Below are positions 18,783-28,560 of a stretch of DNA of 64,000 bases, piece by piece; position 1 is the first letter of the stretch; every line of letters begins with the position of its first letter. The stretch spans positions 1-64,000 of the forward strand of contig JBNKCG010000079.1 of assembly GCA_050287605.1 (NCBI GenBank), read 5' to 3'. Source of the DNA: QQUJ01 sp050287605 (lineage in GTDB: Bacteria; Pseudomonadota; Gammaproteobacteria; QQUJ01). A program made the translations under genes and the position numbers. The notes under the pieces were generated by a model. The model made no database searches, was not told the origin of the DNA, and worked only from the letters and a program-made list of their open reading frames with translations.

Positions 18783-19412
18783 ATGCTCAACACTCAGGAG
18801 ATCTGCCGCCGGGCGCCAATGGTGCCGGTACTCACCATCCAGCGTCTGGAGCACGCAGTGCCTTTGTCCCAGGCGCTGGTGGCGGGCGGACTCCCGGTGC
18901 TGGAGATCACGCTACGCACCGCGGTCGCCTTCGACGCCATCCGGGCGATACGCGCAGGGTGTCCCGATGCCATCGTCGGCGCCGGCACGCTGCGCCATCC
19001 CGACGATGTGCAGCGCTGCCTTGAATCGGGGGCGCAGTTCGGCGTCAGTCCCGGCGCACCGGCGCGGCTGCTGGACGCCGTGGAGCGGGCGCAGCTTCCG
19101 TTTCTACCGGGCTGCGCCACTCCCACCGAGGCCATGATGCTGGCCGACCGCGGCTACGGCGTGGTCAAGTTCTTTCCCGCCGAAGCGGCCGGCGGCGTGG
19201 CCATGCTCAAGTCGCTGGCGGCACCGCTGGCGGGCATCGATTTCTGCCCCACGGGAGGGATCTCTCTGGCAAACGCCCGCGACTATCTCGCCCTGCCCAA
19301 CGTGGTGACTATCGGCGGTTCCTGGGTCGCACCGGCCACCTTGATCGAGTCCGGCGATTGGGACGGAATCGAGCGCCTGGCCCGCGACACGGTCGCAAAA
19401 CTGAAGCACTGA
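18783..19412 (+). CDS. eda: KDPG/KHG aldolase
   Basis: This 209-residue class I aldolase splits KDPG to pyruvate and glyceraldehyde 3-phosphate. The Schiff-base lysine lies in GVVKFFPAEAAGG. Other family blocks are LEITLRTAVA, IVGAGTL, FLPGCATPTE and CPTGGISLANA. The ATG at 18783 follows the edd stop by 23 bp. Confidence 0.97.
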   Translation: MLNTQEICRRAPMVPVLTIQRLEHAVPLSQALVAGGLPVLEITLRTAVAFDAIRAIRAGCPDAIVGAGTLRHPDDVQRCLESGAQFGVSPGAPARLLDAVERAQLPFLPGCATPTEAMMLADRGYGVVKFFPAEAAGGVAMLKSLAAPLAGIDFCPTGGISLANARDYLALPNVVTIGGSWVAPATLIESGDWDGIERLARDTVAKLKH

Positions 19413-19520
19413 TGCGCCTATCATAGCCGGCCTGAATACACCCGCCGTCCCCATGACGGGCGCGAACCACACCACGCTCAGCCACCGGGTTTTGCTGAGC
19501 CTACACGAGGAAACACGCCC

Positions 19521-20948
19521 ATGCGCCGCCAGCGCAATGCCAAGATCATCGCCACCCTGGGCCCCGCCAGTTCCAGTCGCGAGCAGATACGGGCGCTCTA
19601 CGAAGCCGGCGCCGACGTCTTCCGGCTCAACTTCAGCCACGGTACGCACGACGAGCAGTTGGCGCGCTTCCAGGCGATTCGCCAACTGGAGCTCGAGGCG
19701 CAGAGCCCCATCGGGGTGCTCATGGATCTGCAAGGCCCCAAACTGCGGATCGGGAATTTCGCCGACGGCAGCGTGCAATTGGAACCCGGGCAGGAATTCC
19801 GCCTCGACACGGACGGCCGCGTGGGCGACGCAACCCGGGTCGCCATGCCCCATCCCGAGATCTACCAGGCGTTGGTCCCGGACGCCGAACTGCTGCTGGA
19901 CGATGGACGCATCCGACTGCAGGTCACCCGCTTCGGCGCGGACTTCGCCGAGACCCGGGTGGTAGTGGGCGGTACGCTCAGCGACCACAAAGGCGTCAAC
20001 GTGCCGGGCGTTCCTCTGCCCATCGCCGCGCTCACCGACAAGGATCGCGAGGATCTCGAATTCGGCCTGGAGCTGGGGGTCGACTGGGTGGCGCTGTCGT
20101 TCGTGCAGCGCGCGGAGGACATCGCCGAGGTCAAGGAACGCGTGGCGGGACGGGCAGGAGTACTGGCCAAGCTGGAAAAGCCGGCGGCCATCGACGATCT
20201 CGACCGCATCGTAGAAGAATCGGACGCCGTCATGGTGGCGCGCGGCGACCTTGGCGTCGAGCTGCCGCCCGAAGATGTGCCGCGCATCCAGAAGCGCATC
20301 GTGCGCGCCTGTCGCCGGGCCGGCAAACCGGTGGTGGTGGCCACCCAGATGCTGGAATCCATGGTGCACGCGCCGACCCCGACGCGCGCCGAAACCACGG
20401 ATGTGGCGACCGCCATCTACGACGGGGTGGATGCCGTCATGCTGTCAGCCGAGTCGGCGGTGGGTGCCTACCCCAAGGCGGCCGTGGCGATGATGGACCG
20501 CATCATCCGCCGCACCGAGGAGGACCCGCACTACCGCGAGCTGATCGACAGCGTGGACCTGCAGCCCACCCACGACGTCTCGGGCGCCATCTGCGCCGCG
20601 ATGAACTCCGCCGCGAGCGTCATTCCTCTCGCCGCCACGGTGACCTATACCGAATCGGGCGCAACGGCGCGGCATGCGGCCCGCGAACGTCCCCAGTCCC
20701 CCATACTCAGCATCACCCCGCATATCGGCACGGCGCGCCGGCTGAAGCTGGTCTGGGGCGTGTACCCGGTGTCCGCTGAAGCGGCCGGCAATGTGCAGGT
20801 GATGGTGGCCATGGCGCGCGACCTCGCAGTGCGCGAAGGGCTGGCCGAGGAGAACGATCACGTGCTGGTGATCGCGGGATTGCCCTTCGGCAAGAGCGGC
20901 AGCACCAATATGATCCGCATCGCGCGCATCGGCCCCAACGCCCCCTGA
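19521..20948 (+). CDS. pyk: Pyruvate kinase
   Basis: This 475-residue enzyme makes pyruvate and ATP from phosphoenolpyruvate. Motifs are KIIATLGPASSS at the N-terminus, DVFRLNFSHG, the catalytic KLEKPAAIDDLDRIVEESDAV and ARGDLGVELP, and ATQMLESM...PTRAETTDVATA. Its ATG follows ACGAGGAA; 108 bp separate it from eda, enough for an internal promoter. It is the last gene of the plus-strand sugar operon and converges on glk. Confidence 0.97.
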   Translation: MRRQRNAKIIATLGPASSSREQIRALYEAGADVFRLNFSHGTHDEQLARFQAIRQLELEAQSPIGVLMDLQGPKLRIGNFADGSVQLEPGQEFRLDTDGRVGDATRVAMPHPEIYQALVPDAELLLDDGRIRLQVTRFGADFAETRVVVGGTLSDHKGVNVPGVPLPIAALTDKDREDLEFGLELGVDWVALSFVQRAEDIAEVKERVAGRAGVLAKLEKPAAIDDLDRIVEESDAVMVARGDLGVELPPEDVPRIQKRIVRACRRAGKPVVVATQMLESMVHAPTPTRAETTDVATAIYDGVDAVMLSAESAVGAYPKAAVAMMDRIIRRTEEDPHYRELIDSVDLQPTHDVSGAICAAMNSAASVIPLAATVTYTESGATARHAARERPQSPILSITPHIGTARRLKLVWGVYPVSAEAAGNVQVMVAMARDLAVREGLAEENDHVLVIAGLPFGKSGSTNMIRIARIGPNAP

Positions 20949-20956
20949 AACGGCGA

Positions 20957-21943
20957 TCAGCGGCGATCGACCAGCGCCGCGTAGGCACCCACCAGACCGG
21001 GCTGTTTCGCCGTCACGGCGTAGGTGGGAATCTCCGCCATGTAGCCCACAAAGCGTCCTTTGGCCTCGAAACGGGTGCGAAATTCGCTGCGCGCAAAGAA
21101 ATCCAGCATGCGGGGAATAATGCCCCCGGCAACGTAGACGCCGCCCAGCGCCCCCAGCGAGAGCGCGACGTTGCCCGCCACGCTGCCCAGCACGGCGCAG
21201 AACAGCTCCAGCGTCTCACGCGCCAGCGGGTCCGTGCCCTCCAACCCCGCCGCGCTGATCTGCGCCGGGCTGAGCTCATCAACCGTGGCCCCGCGGATCG
21301 CCGCCAAGGCTTGATACAGGTTCATCAGCCCCATGCCCGTCAGCAGGCGTTCCACCGAAACGTGCTCGTAACTGCGCCACAGAAATCGCAGGATCTCCAA
21401 CTCCAATTCGTTGCTGGGCGAGAAATCCACGTGCCCGCCTTCGGCGACCAGGGCCACAGGTTGCCCGTCGGACACGATGAGTCCTCCCACGCCCAGCCCG
21501 GTGCCCGGCCCCAGCAGGCCCAGCGGATAGCCTGCCACCGGTTCTCCCTGGCCGACTTTGAACAACTCGTTGGATTTAAGATGCGGTATCGCGTACGCCT
21601 GCGCGGTGTAGTCGTTGATGACCTCAAGCCGGTCCGCGCCCAAGCGCTCCCGCAACTCCGATTTGGAAAAGCTCCAGGCGCTGTTGGTCAAGCGAATGAG
21701 ATCATGGCGCACCGGACAGGCGACCGCCACGCAGATCTGTCGCGGTGCTGCTGGTAGCCCCACCTGTTTCAGATAGTCGCGGATCGCCGCTTCAATGGTG
21801 GGATACGCGGCGACCTCGAGGTTGAGGGCGTTGCGGGGCGTGAAGTCATCGGGGTCATGCAGTGCAAATCGCGCGTTGGTGCCGCCGATGTCGGCGACGA
21901 GCGCGGTATCCGTGAGGGGTTGCGAGGTCATGGTCTTGTCCAT
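20957..21943 (-). CDS. glk: Glucokinase
   Basis: This ~328-residue cytoplasmic enzyme of the bacterial Glk family phosphorylates glucose with ATP. It shows the phosphate-binding VADIGGTNARFALHD, ACPVRHDLIRLTNSAWSFS, INDYTAQAYAIPHL, LGPGTGLGVGGLIV and LGALGGVYVAGGIIPR. The start is the ATG at 21943 or the one four codons later (21931); the longer open frame shows no similarity. It converges on pyk with 8 bp between stops. It widens the pathway to intracellular glucose. Confidence 0.94.
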   Translation of the reverse strand: MDKTMTSQPLTDTALVADIGGTNARFALHDPDDFTPRNALNLEVAAYPTIEAAIRDYLKQVGLPAAPRQICVAVACPVRHDLIRLTNSAWSFSKSELRERLGADRLEVINDYTAQAYAIPHLKSNELFKVGQGEPVAGYPLGLLGPGTGLGVGGLIVSDGQPVALVAEGGHVDFSPSNELELEILRFLWRSYEHVSVERLLTGMGLMNLYQALAAIRGATVDELSPAQISAAGLEGTDPLARETLELFCAVLGSVAGNVALSLGALGGVYVAGGIIPRMLDFFARSEFRTRFEAKGRFVGYMAEIPTYAVTAKQPGLVGAYAALVDRR

Positions 21944-22022
21944 CCGGATCGGTAAGTGACGTGCGAATTGGTGTGGTGGCGTGCGGTCTGCGGGACCGAC
22001 AACCGCACTACGCCTCCCGCGG

Positions 22023-24515
22023 TCACAACGCGTCCTCGCTGACCGCTCCCGCCAACACGCTGGCAGCGAATTCCGCTTCTGGCACGGGACGCCCATACCG
22101 GAAACCCTGTGCCACCGTGCAGTGGTGTTCGATGAGGAAAGCCGCCTGCTCGGCGGTTTCCACCCCCTCAGCGATGGTGCTCAGATTCAGCGCTGCAGCC
22201 ATGGCGATGAAGGCCTTGACCAGTTCCGCTTCGCGCGGGCTGCGACCGATGCCCTCGACGAAGCTGCGATCGATCTTCAGGCAGTCGACCGGAAAACGCG
22301 CCAGGTAGTTGAGCGCCGAATAGCCGGTGCCGAAATCGTCGAGAGCGATGCGCAGGCCGCGCAGGTGAAACGCCTCCAGCGCCTGCTGCACCCGTGGCGA
22401 GTCCTCCAGCAGGGAACTCTCGGTGATTTCGATCCACAACCAATCGGAGTTGCAGCCGGTCTCCTCCAACACGTCGTCCACCAATGCCGGCAGATCGTCG
22501 TCGATGAACTGGCGCGTGGAGACGTTGACCGCAACGTGCAGCGGCGGGTGGCGGTGGCGATTCCATCGCACCGCCGTCTCGGCGGCCCGGCGCAGCACCC
22601 AGCGCCCCATCGGGACGATGGCGCCGGTCTCCTCCGCCAACGTGATGAAGTCGTTGGGGGTGAGAAAGCCCAGCACCGGGTGGTGCCAGCGTAACAACGC
22701 CTCGGCGCCCACCACCTGCCCGGGCCTGAGGAGGTCGAACTGCGGCTGGAAATGCAGCTCCAGTCCGCTGCCCTCACCCATCACGTGCATGGCCTCCTCA
22801 AGGGCCAGGCGGCGGCGTACGGCTTCGCCCAGCTCGCTGCGGTAGTACTCGGTGCGCGCACGCCCGGCGCGCTTGGCCTGATACATGGCGGTGTCCGCGT
22901 GCGCCAGCAACTGCTCCAGCTGCTCGCCGTCCTGCGGGTAGACCGCGACCCCGATGCTGGCAGTGGTGCGCACTTCGCGCGCTCCGACGCGCAGCGGGGC
23001 GGACAACCCGCCGTGCAGTTTGGAGACGATGGTGAGCAGGCCGCGCGTGTCGTCGACATCCGGCACCACGATCACGAACTCGTCACCACCCAGCCGCACC
23101 AGCAAATCGTTTACCCGCAGGCACTGCTTGAGACACCTGGCCACCCCGCACAGCAGTTCGTCGCCTACGCTGTGTCCCATGCCGTCGTTAACCGATTTGA
23201 ACTGGTCCAGATCGAGCAGCATCACCGCCACCCGGCTGCGCCTCCGTCCAGCCGCCTGCAGGATACCCGGTGCCTGTTCCAGCAACGCCTGCCGGTTGGC
23301 GAGGCGGGTCAGCGGGTCGGTGCGCACCAGCGATTCGATGAGCTCCAGGTGTTCGAGTTTTTCGGTGATGTCGCGGCCGATGCCCAGCACGCTACACACC
23401 TGACCCGACTCGTCGCGTTCGGGCACGAAGCGAATCTGATGCACCTCGGTTCGCTCCAAACCGGGCGGTTTGATGCGGATTTCCCGCATGGTCTCGCGCC
23501 CCTCGCGCATCACCTGACGGGCCGCCTCTCCCACGGCACCGGTCTGCACCCCGAGTTTGTCCCGATAGCGGCTGGCGAGCTGGCCGATCAAGTCCTTCGG
23601 CGTCGCCCCGAACAGGCGAGCCATCGCCGGATTGACGTAGAGCATGCGTCCCTGGGTGTCCCAACGCACGATATTGTCGCCGGCATTCTCGGCCAGGGTG
23701 CGGAACTCGCGCTCCTTGGCCTGCAACGCCCGTTGCGCGCGTACCTGCTCGGTGACATCGCGCCCCACCGCCACCGCACCGCAGATCGCACCGTCGGCAT
23801 CGTACTCGGCGGAAATGACGACGCTGTGCACGCGTAGCTCGCCGTTGGGGTGCGGTACGACGAGCTCCACGGTGCCCCGCTCACCGGTCGCCAATGTCTG
23901 TTCAAGCTGCCTTTCGTAATTTTCAGCACCCTCCATACCGGGGGGGGCACCTTCGGTGGGCGTGCGACCCACAATGCGTTGGGCCGAAACGTTGACCCGG
24001 TCCTCGATCTCTCGGTTGCAGTAGACGGCGCGCTTGTCCAGCCCGTAACGGATGATGTTGTCGGGCGAGTTCTCGGCCAGGGTACGAAATTCGCGCTCGC
24101 GCACACGCAGATCGTTCTCGATCCGCCGCTGCTCGCTGACGTCGCGGGCACACGCGGTCAGGTGACGGACGCGCTTGCCGTCGAGATCGAGCTGCACCAG
24201 GACGCGATAGTGACGCAGCGCTTCGCCTCGAACCCAGTCGACGTCCAGCTCAACGGGCCGGGCGTTCGCCACCGCATCGCGCAGGCGCTCCAGCAGCGGC
24301 AGGGCTTGGTCGCCAAACAGTCCGACCTCGGGGAGGGTTCGTCCGAGCAGTGGCTGGGGAGCGGCGCCAAGAGCGTCCTGCAGGCGGCGGTTGACGTACA
24401 CCAGCCGCAGGTGGGCGTCGGTCGCGAAGACCAGGTCGTCGGTGTGATCGAGCAGCGCACTGAAAAGCGCCGCCTGGTCGTCATTCCGGGAGTTGATGCC
24501 GTTGTCGATAGTCAT
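22023..24515 (-). CDS. PAS-PAS-PAS-GGDEF-EAL signalling protein
   Basis: From the ATG at 24515 the protein has ~830 residues. Three PAS-like domains can be recognised (starting DHTDDLVFATDAHLRLVYVN, LAENSPDNIIRYGLDKRAVYCN and LAENAGDNIVRWDTQGRMLYVN), each followed by a PAC-like stretch. Then comes a diguanylate cyclase domain with the active-site LGGDEFVIV, and an EAL phosphodiesterase domain with GAEALLRW and DDFGTGYSALNYL. Both catalytic motifs look intact, so it may make or degrade cyclic di-GMP in response to a ligand or redox signal. No transmembrane segment is seen, so it is cytoplasmic. A longer frame to 24638 exists, but its first ~40 residues look unnatural. Confidence 0.92.
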   Translation of the reverse strand: MTIDNGINSRNDDQAALFSALLDHTDDLVFATDAHLRLVYVNRRLQDALGAAPQPLLGRTLPEVGLFGDQALPLLERLRDAVANARPVELDVDWVRGEALRHYRVLVQLDLDGKRVRHLTACARDVSEQRRIENDLRVREREFRTLAENSPDNIIRYGLDKRAVYCNREIEDRVNVSAQRIVGRTPTEGAPPGMEGAENYERQLEQTLATGERGTVELVVPHPNGELRVHSVVISAEYDADGAICGAVAVGRDVTEQVRAQRALQAKEREFRTLAENAGDNIVRWDTQGRMLYVNPAMARLFGATPKDLIGQLASRYRDKLGVQTGAVGEAARQVMREGRETMREIRIKPPGLERTEVHQIRFVPERDESGQVCSVLGIGRDITEKLEHLELIESLVRTDPLTRLANRQALLEQAPGILQAAGRRRSRVAVMLLDLDQFKSVNDGMGHSVGDELLCGVARCLKQCLRVNDLLVRLGGDEFVIVVPDVDDTRGLLTIVSKLHGGLSAPLRVGAREVRTTASIGVAVYPQDGEQLEQLLAHADTAMYQAKRAGRARTEYYRSELGEAVRRRLALEEAMHVMGEGSGLELHFQPQFDLLRPGQVVGAEALLRWHHPVLGFLTPNDFITLAEETGAIVPMGRWVLRRAAETAVRWNRHRHPPLHVAVNVSTRQFIDDDLPALVDDVLEETGCNSDWLWIEITESSLLEDSPRVQQALEAFHLRGLRIALDDFGTGYSALNYLARFPVDCLKIDRSFVEGIGRSPREAELVKAFIAMAAALNLSTIAEGVETAEQAAFLIEHHCTVAQGFRYGRPVPEAEFAASVLAGAVSEDAL

Positions 24516-24629
24516 CAGCCCCACACGCCCGTTTGGGGACCGCGCATGCAAGCCAATGACGCCCGTGACCCGGACGCCCTCATCGACGACTGCAATACAA
24601 CATACCCAACATGGCTGGAAGCATAGGAG

Positions 24630-24644
24630 CCCCGCCACGCGGGG
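24630..24644 (-). terminator. Hairpin downstream of the LysR gene
   Basis: CCCCGC and GCGGGG flank a 3-nt loop, 25 bp beyond the LysR stop on the minus strand. There is no T-run, so termination is uncertain. Confidence 0.35.
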
Positions 24645-24668
24645 GTCAACTCTCCGCCGCGGCGCACG

Positions 24669-25580
24669 TCAATCGGTCTCGGAAAACATCTCGTAGATCA
24701 GGCTGCGCATCCACTGGTTGCCCGCGTCCTGGTGAAAGCGCCGGTGCCAGAAGAGATTGATCTGCACCGCAGGCAGATCCACCGGATGCGGTACATAGCG
24801 GATGTCGAAGCGCGTGGCGATGCTCTGGGCGAGCTTCTCCGGTGCGGTCACTACCACGTCGGTGGCCTCCAGGATGTAGGAGACCGCCACGAAGTGCGGC
24901 AGACGCAGCGCCACCGGTCGCTGGATACCCTGCTTGGCCAACACCTCCTCCACGTGGCCGTGGCCGGTGCTCTCGGAGACCACCACGGCGTGCTTGGCCG
25001 CCAGGAACTCCCGCATCCCGAACGGCCCCCGCGCGGCGGGATGCGCGGTGCGAAACAGGCAGACGTAGCGTTGACTGAACAGACGACGCTGGAAAAAACC
25101 GCCGATCAACTGTGGCAGCAGTCCGATGGCGAGATCCACCGCGCCGGTCTCCATCTCCTCTTTCAGATTGACCGCGTGGTTGCGCACTGTGCTCAGTGTG
25201 ACGCCCGGCGCCAGGGTGGCAAGCCGCTCCATCAGGCGCGGCAGGAAATAGATCTCGCCAATATCGGTCATGGCGACGCAGAAGCGACGCGTGCTGGTGG
25301 TGGGATCGAAGGCGTCGCGCACGTTGACCGTGTTCTCCAGGGTCGAGAGCGCGTACATCACCGGCTCGGCAATCTGATCGGCGAAGGGCGTCGGCTCCAT
25401 GCCGCGCGCGGCGCGCAGGAAGAGTTCGTCGTCCAGCAGCTTGCGCAGCCGGGCGATGGCGTTGCTCACCGCCGGCTGACTGAGCCCGAGAATTTCCGCG
25501 ACCACGGCGGTCTTGCGCTCGCGGTACATGAGCTGGAAGACCACCAGCAGGTTGAGATCGATGTCTTGCAGACGGATCAC
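24669..25580 (-). CDS. LysR-type regulator of the salicylate/gentisate operon (NahR-like)
   Basis: This 303-residue regulator has the NahR/LinR/NodD-branch signature DIDLNLLVVFQLMYRERKTAVVAEILGLSQPAVSNAIARLRKLLDDELFLRAARGMEPT as its DNA-binding domain. It is followed by a substrate-binding domain of normal length. It diverges from nagAa with 141 bp between. The position and subfamily suggest that it activates the operon with salicylate or a related aromatic acid as inducer. It probably also represses itself from the shared site. Confidence 0.93.
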   Translation of the reverse strand: MIRLQDIDLNLLVVFQLMYRERKTAVVAEILGLSQPAVSNAIARLRKLLDDELFLRAARGMEPTPFADQIAEPVMYALSTLENTVNVRDAFDPTTSTRRFCVAMTDIGEIYFLPRLMERLATLAPGVTLSTVRNHAVNLKEEMETGAVDLAIGLLPQLIGGFFQRRLFSQRYVCLFRTAHPAARGPFGMREFLAAKHAVVVSESTGHGHVEEVLAKQGIQRPVALRLPHFVAVSYILEATDVVVTAPEKLAQSIATRFDIRYVPHPVDLPAVQINLFWHRRFHQDAGNQWMRSLIYEMFSETD

Positions 25581-25610
25581 GGGTCGGCCTCACTTCCCCC
25601 GTTTGGGTTG

Positions 25611-25642
25611 AGTTATTCATGAAACTAATATCAATAATAACT
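25611..25642. promoter_or_regulatory. LysR-type operator between lysR and nagAa
   Basis: AGTTATT (25611-25617) and AATAACT (25636-25642) form a perfect 7-bp inverted repeat. Inside, ATTCATGAAACTAAT (25615-25629) agrees at 9 of 13 defined positions with the NahR box ATTCACGCTN2TGAT as I recall it. It lies ~90 bp before the nagAa start. Confidence 0.6.
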
Positions 25643-25721
25643 GAGCTTCCCTATCTGAATACAACCCCCCACCCTAGACTCCAGTCACACCCCGCTGAAA
25701 CCGAGGAACCGGGCGAATACC

Positions 25722-26714
25722 GTGGAGATCGTTATCCAACCGTTGGAACGCCGTATCAGCGCCCCCGCGGGCAGCAACCTGCTGGACGTGATGCGGGAAA
25801 ACGGCGTACCGGTCTCCCACAGCTGCATGGCCGGGCGCTGCGGCACCTGCCGCTGCAAGGTGCTGAGCGGTGAAGTGACGGAACACGCGCCGGTGGAAAC
25901 GCGTCCGGCAAACGGAGGAACGCCGGGGCACTACGTATTGGCCTGCCAGGCCACGGTCTCCGGCGATTGCGTAATCGAGGTGCCGGAACCCGATGAGGTG
26001 GTGGTACATCCGGCACGCACCCTCAAAGGCACGGTGACCGCTTTTGAACCCTTGTGCCACGACGTTCGCATGTTGCGCCTGCGCCCTTCCAAACCGTTGG
26101 AGTTCTCACCCGGCCAATACACTCAGCTGCAGTTCGCGCCCGAGGTGGCACGCCCCTACTCCCTGGCGGGGGTGACCGCCGACGACGAGTTGGAATACCA
26201 CATCCGCATCGTGCCCCGCGGCCGTGTTACCCAGTACATCGAGTCCCAGGTCCAGGTGGGCGACAGCGTCAAGATCAGCGGCCCCCTGGGAACCTCCTAT
26301 CTCAGGCGCCGGCACCAGGGACCGATGCTATGCGTCGCGGGCGGCACCGGTCTCGCACCCATGCTCTCCATCGTGCGTGGCGCCCTGGAGGGCGGCATGC
26401 CCAACCCCATCCATCTCTACTTCGGCGCCCGCGCCCAGCGCGATGTCTACGGCGAAGAGCGGTTGGCGGCGTTGGCCGAACGCCACCCCAATTTCCGTTA
26501 CGAGATCGTACTGAGTGCGCCGGAAGCCAAGTCCGGCTATCGCCACGGCCTGGTCACCGAGGCCGTAACCGAGTCCCTGCCCCAGCTGCACGGCTGGCGT
26601 GCCTACCTGGCCGGCCCGCCGGTGATGGTAGAGGCCGCGTCGTTGCTGGCCATCCAGCGTGGCGTGGCACCCGAGCACGTCTACGCCGACGCCTTTTACG
26701 CCACCGGGATCTGA
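25722..26714 (+). CDS. nagAa: Salicylate 5-hydroxylase ferredoxin reductase component
   Basis: This ~330-residue reductase carries an N-terminal plant-type [2Fe-2S] domain (CMAGRCGTC plus LACQ), an FAD domain (RPYSLAG) and an NAD domain (GGTGLAPMLSIV, AYLAGPPVMVE). It takes electrons from NADH and passes them to the Rieske ferredoxin NagAb. This is the NahAa/NagAa layout. The start is a GTG at 25722. It is first in the operon while its ferredoxin partner is seventh, an order seen when NagAa serves the whole pathway. Confidence 0.92.
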   Translation: MEIVIQPLERRISAPAGSNLLDVMRENGVPVSHSCMAGRCGTCRCKVLSGEVTEHAPVETRPANGGTPGHYVLACQATVSGDCVIEVPEPDEVVVHPARTLKGTVTAFEPLCHDVRMLRLRPSKPLEFSPGQYTQLQFAPEVARPYSLAGVTADDELEYHIRIVPRGRVTQYIESQVQVGDSVKISGPLGTSYLRRRHQGPMLCVAGGTGLAPMLSIVRGALEGGMPNPIHLYFGARAQRDVYGEERLAALAERHPNFRYEIVLSAPEAKSGYRHGLVTEAVTESLPQLHGWRAYLAGPPVMVEAASLLAIQRGVAPEHVYADAFYATGI

Positions 26715-26742
26715 CCGGCCCGGATCAGGAGGAGACGCATCC

Positions 26743-27792
26743 ATGCCCAAACCAACCGCCGTACCGTCCGCAAACGCAACGGAGCGATCTGCTTTCTACC
26801 AGCGCATCGACCCCCTCAACATGACGCCGCTGTGGGAGTCGCTGCACACTCTGGTGCCGCCGCAGCCCACCACTCGCACGCAACCGGTGCTGTGGCGCTA
26901 CGCCGAAGTGCGGCCGCATCTGATGGCGTCGGGAGAGCTGATCAGCGCCATGGAAGCGGTGCGCCGGGTGCTGATCCTGGAGAACCCCGGACAGCGCGGC
27001 GAGGCCGCCGCCACCCACAGCCTCTACGCCGGCCTGCAACTGATCCTGCCCGGCGAGGTGGCGCCCGCGCACCGCCACTCCCAGTCGGCACTGCGCCTAG
27101 TGCTGGAGGGCGAAGGGGCCTACACCGCGGTGGACGGCGAACGCATCCCCATGCAGCGCGGCGACTTCATCGTCACCCCCGCCCACACCTGGCATGACCA
27201 CGGCCACCAAGGTGAGAGTCCGGTGGTGTGGCTGGACGGGCTGGACATCCCCACGGTGCGCTTCTTCAGTGCCGGGTTCGCCGAGAACGGCACCGAGGCC
27301 ATGCAGAGCGTCGCCCGCCCGGAAGGCGACGGCCTGGCGCGCTACGGCCACAACCTGGTACCGGTCGACTATCACGCCGTGCCCTCCGAGCCGGCGCGGC
27401 TCTGCCACTACCCCTACGCCCAAACACGCGCTGCGCTGGAACAGATGGCGCGCAACGCCCCCGACCCGCACCAGGGCCACAAGCTACGTTTCGTCAACCC
27501 GGCCACCGGCCGTTCGCCCATGCCCACCATCGGTACCTTCATCCAGTGGCTGCCGAAAGGTTTCGAAACGGCGCCGATACGTAGCACCGACAGCACGGTC
27601 TACTGCTGCCTCGAAGGCGAGGGCCGCGCCCGCATCGGCGAGACCGACGTATCGTTTGCGGAGAACGACATCTTCGTCGTGCCGTCGTGGTACCCGCTGC
27701 AACTCGCCACCACGCGCGACACCGTGCTGTTCAGCTACTCCGACCGCCCCGTCCAGGAAGTCCTCGGACTGTGGCGCGAAGCGCGGTCGTGA
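26743..27792 (+). CDS. nagI: Gentisate 1,2-dioxygenase
   Basis: This 349-residue bicupin, Fe(II)-dependent enzyme opens the ring of gentisate to maleylpyruvate. The N-terminal cupin has the metal-binding block APAHRHSQSALRLVLEGEGAYTAV and a later HTWHDHG; the second cupin shows TDSTVYCCLEGEGRARIG and the final VVPSWYPLQL. The ATG at 26743 has AGGAGGA upstream. The next step enzyme NagL is encoded last in this operon. Confidence 0.96.
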   Translation: MPKPTAVPSANATERSAFYQRIDPLNMTPLWESLHTLVPPQPTTRTQPVLWRYAEVRPHLMASGELISAMEAVRRVLILENPGQRGEAAATHSLYAGLQLILPGEVAPAHRHSQSALRLVLEGEGAYTAVDGERIPMQRGDFIVTPAHTWHDHGHQGESPVVWLDGLDIPTVRFFSAGFAENGTEAMQSVARPEGDGLARYGHNLVPVDYHAVPSEPARLCHYPYAQTRAALEQMARNAPDPHQGHKLRFVNPATGRSPMPTIGTFIQWLPKGFETAPIRSTDSTVYCCLEGEGRARIGETDVSFAENDIFVVPSWYPLQLATTRDTVLFSYSDRPVQEVLGLWREARS

Positions 27793-27835
27793 ACACGAAC
27801 GAATCACACCTCGAATCCCGACAGGACTGAATCCG

Positions 27836-28531
27836 ATGAACTACGCCATTCCCGTCCCGCCCGTACACAGCCTTGCCATCGCCGGCAGCGACAAGCGCTT
27901 CCCCGTCAACCGTGTCTTTTGCGTCGGGCGCAACTATGCGGCCCACGCGCGCGAAATGGGCAAGGACCCGGACCGCGAGCCGCCGTTCTTTTTCATGAAG
28001 CCGGCCAACGCCGTGGTGGACGCCAGCGACGCGGCCCGCATTCCCTACCCGCCGCACACTGCCAACTTCCACCACGAGGTCGAGCTGGTGCTGGCCATCG
28101 GCGAGGGTGGCCGCGACATCGCCGTGGCCAACGCGCTGAACCACGTCTATGGCTACGCGATTGGACTCGACATGACGCGCCGCGACCTGCAGCTGGACGC
28201 GCGCGACAAGGGCCGCCCCTGGGAGTTCGGCAAGTCCTTCGCCCGTTCTGCGCCCATCGGCGCACTCCACCGTAGCAGCGAAACCGGGCACCTGAGCCAC
28301 GGCACCATCGCTCTCGCCGTCAACGGCGAGCCGCGCCAGAACTCGGACATTGCCAAGCTGATCTGGTCGGTCGCCGAGTGCGTCGCTTATCTCTCCCGAT
28401 ACGACGCGCTCGAACCCGGCGATCTGATCATGACCGGCACGCCGGAAGGCGTGAACGCGGTGGTGCCGGGCGACGTGATGCAGGGCGCCATCGACGGCCT
28501 GGGTGAAATCCAGGTCAGCGTCACCGAATAA
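27836..28531 (+). CDS. nagK: Fumarylpyruvate hydrolase
   Basis: This 231-residue member of the FAH family cleaves fumarylpyruvate to fumarate and pyruvate, the final step of the gentisate route. Motifs are FCVGRNYAAHAREMG at the N-terminus, metal ligands in FHHEVELVLAIGEGG, GYAIGLDMTRRDLQ, and PGDLIMTGTPEGV. It lies between nagI and nagG in the same direction. Confidence 0.95.
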   Translation: MNYAIPVPPVHSLAIAGSDKRFPVNRVFCVGRNYAAHAREMGKDPDREPPFFFMKPANAVVDASDAARIPYPPHTANFHHEVELVLAIGEGGRDIAVANALNHVYGYAIGLDMTRRDLQLDARDKGRPWEFGKSFARSAPIGALHRSSETGHLSHGTIALAVNGEPRQNSDIAKLIWSVAECVAYLSRYDALEPGDLIMTGTPEGVNAVVPGDVMQGAIDGLGEIQVSVTE

Positions 28532-28560
28532 CGACAATCCGTACACAGGAGGAGACCATC

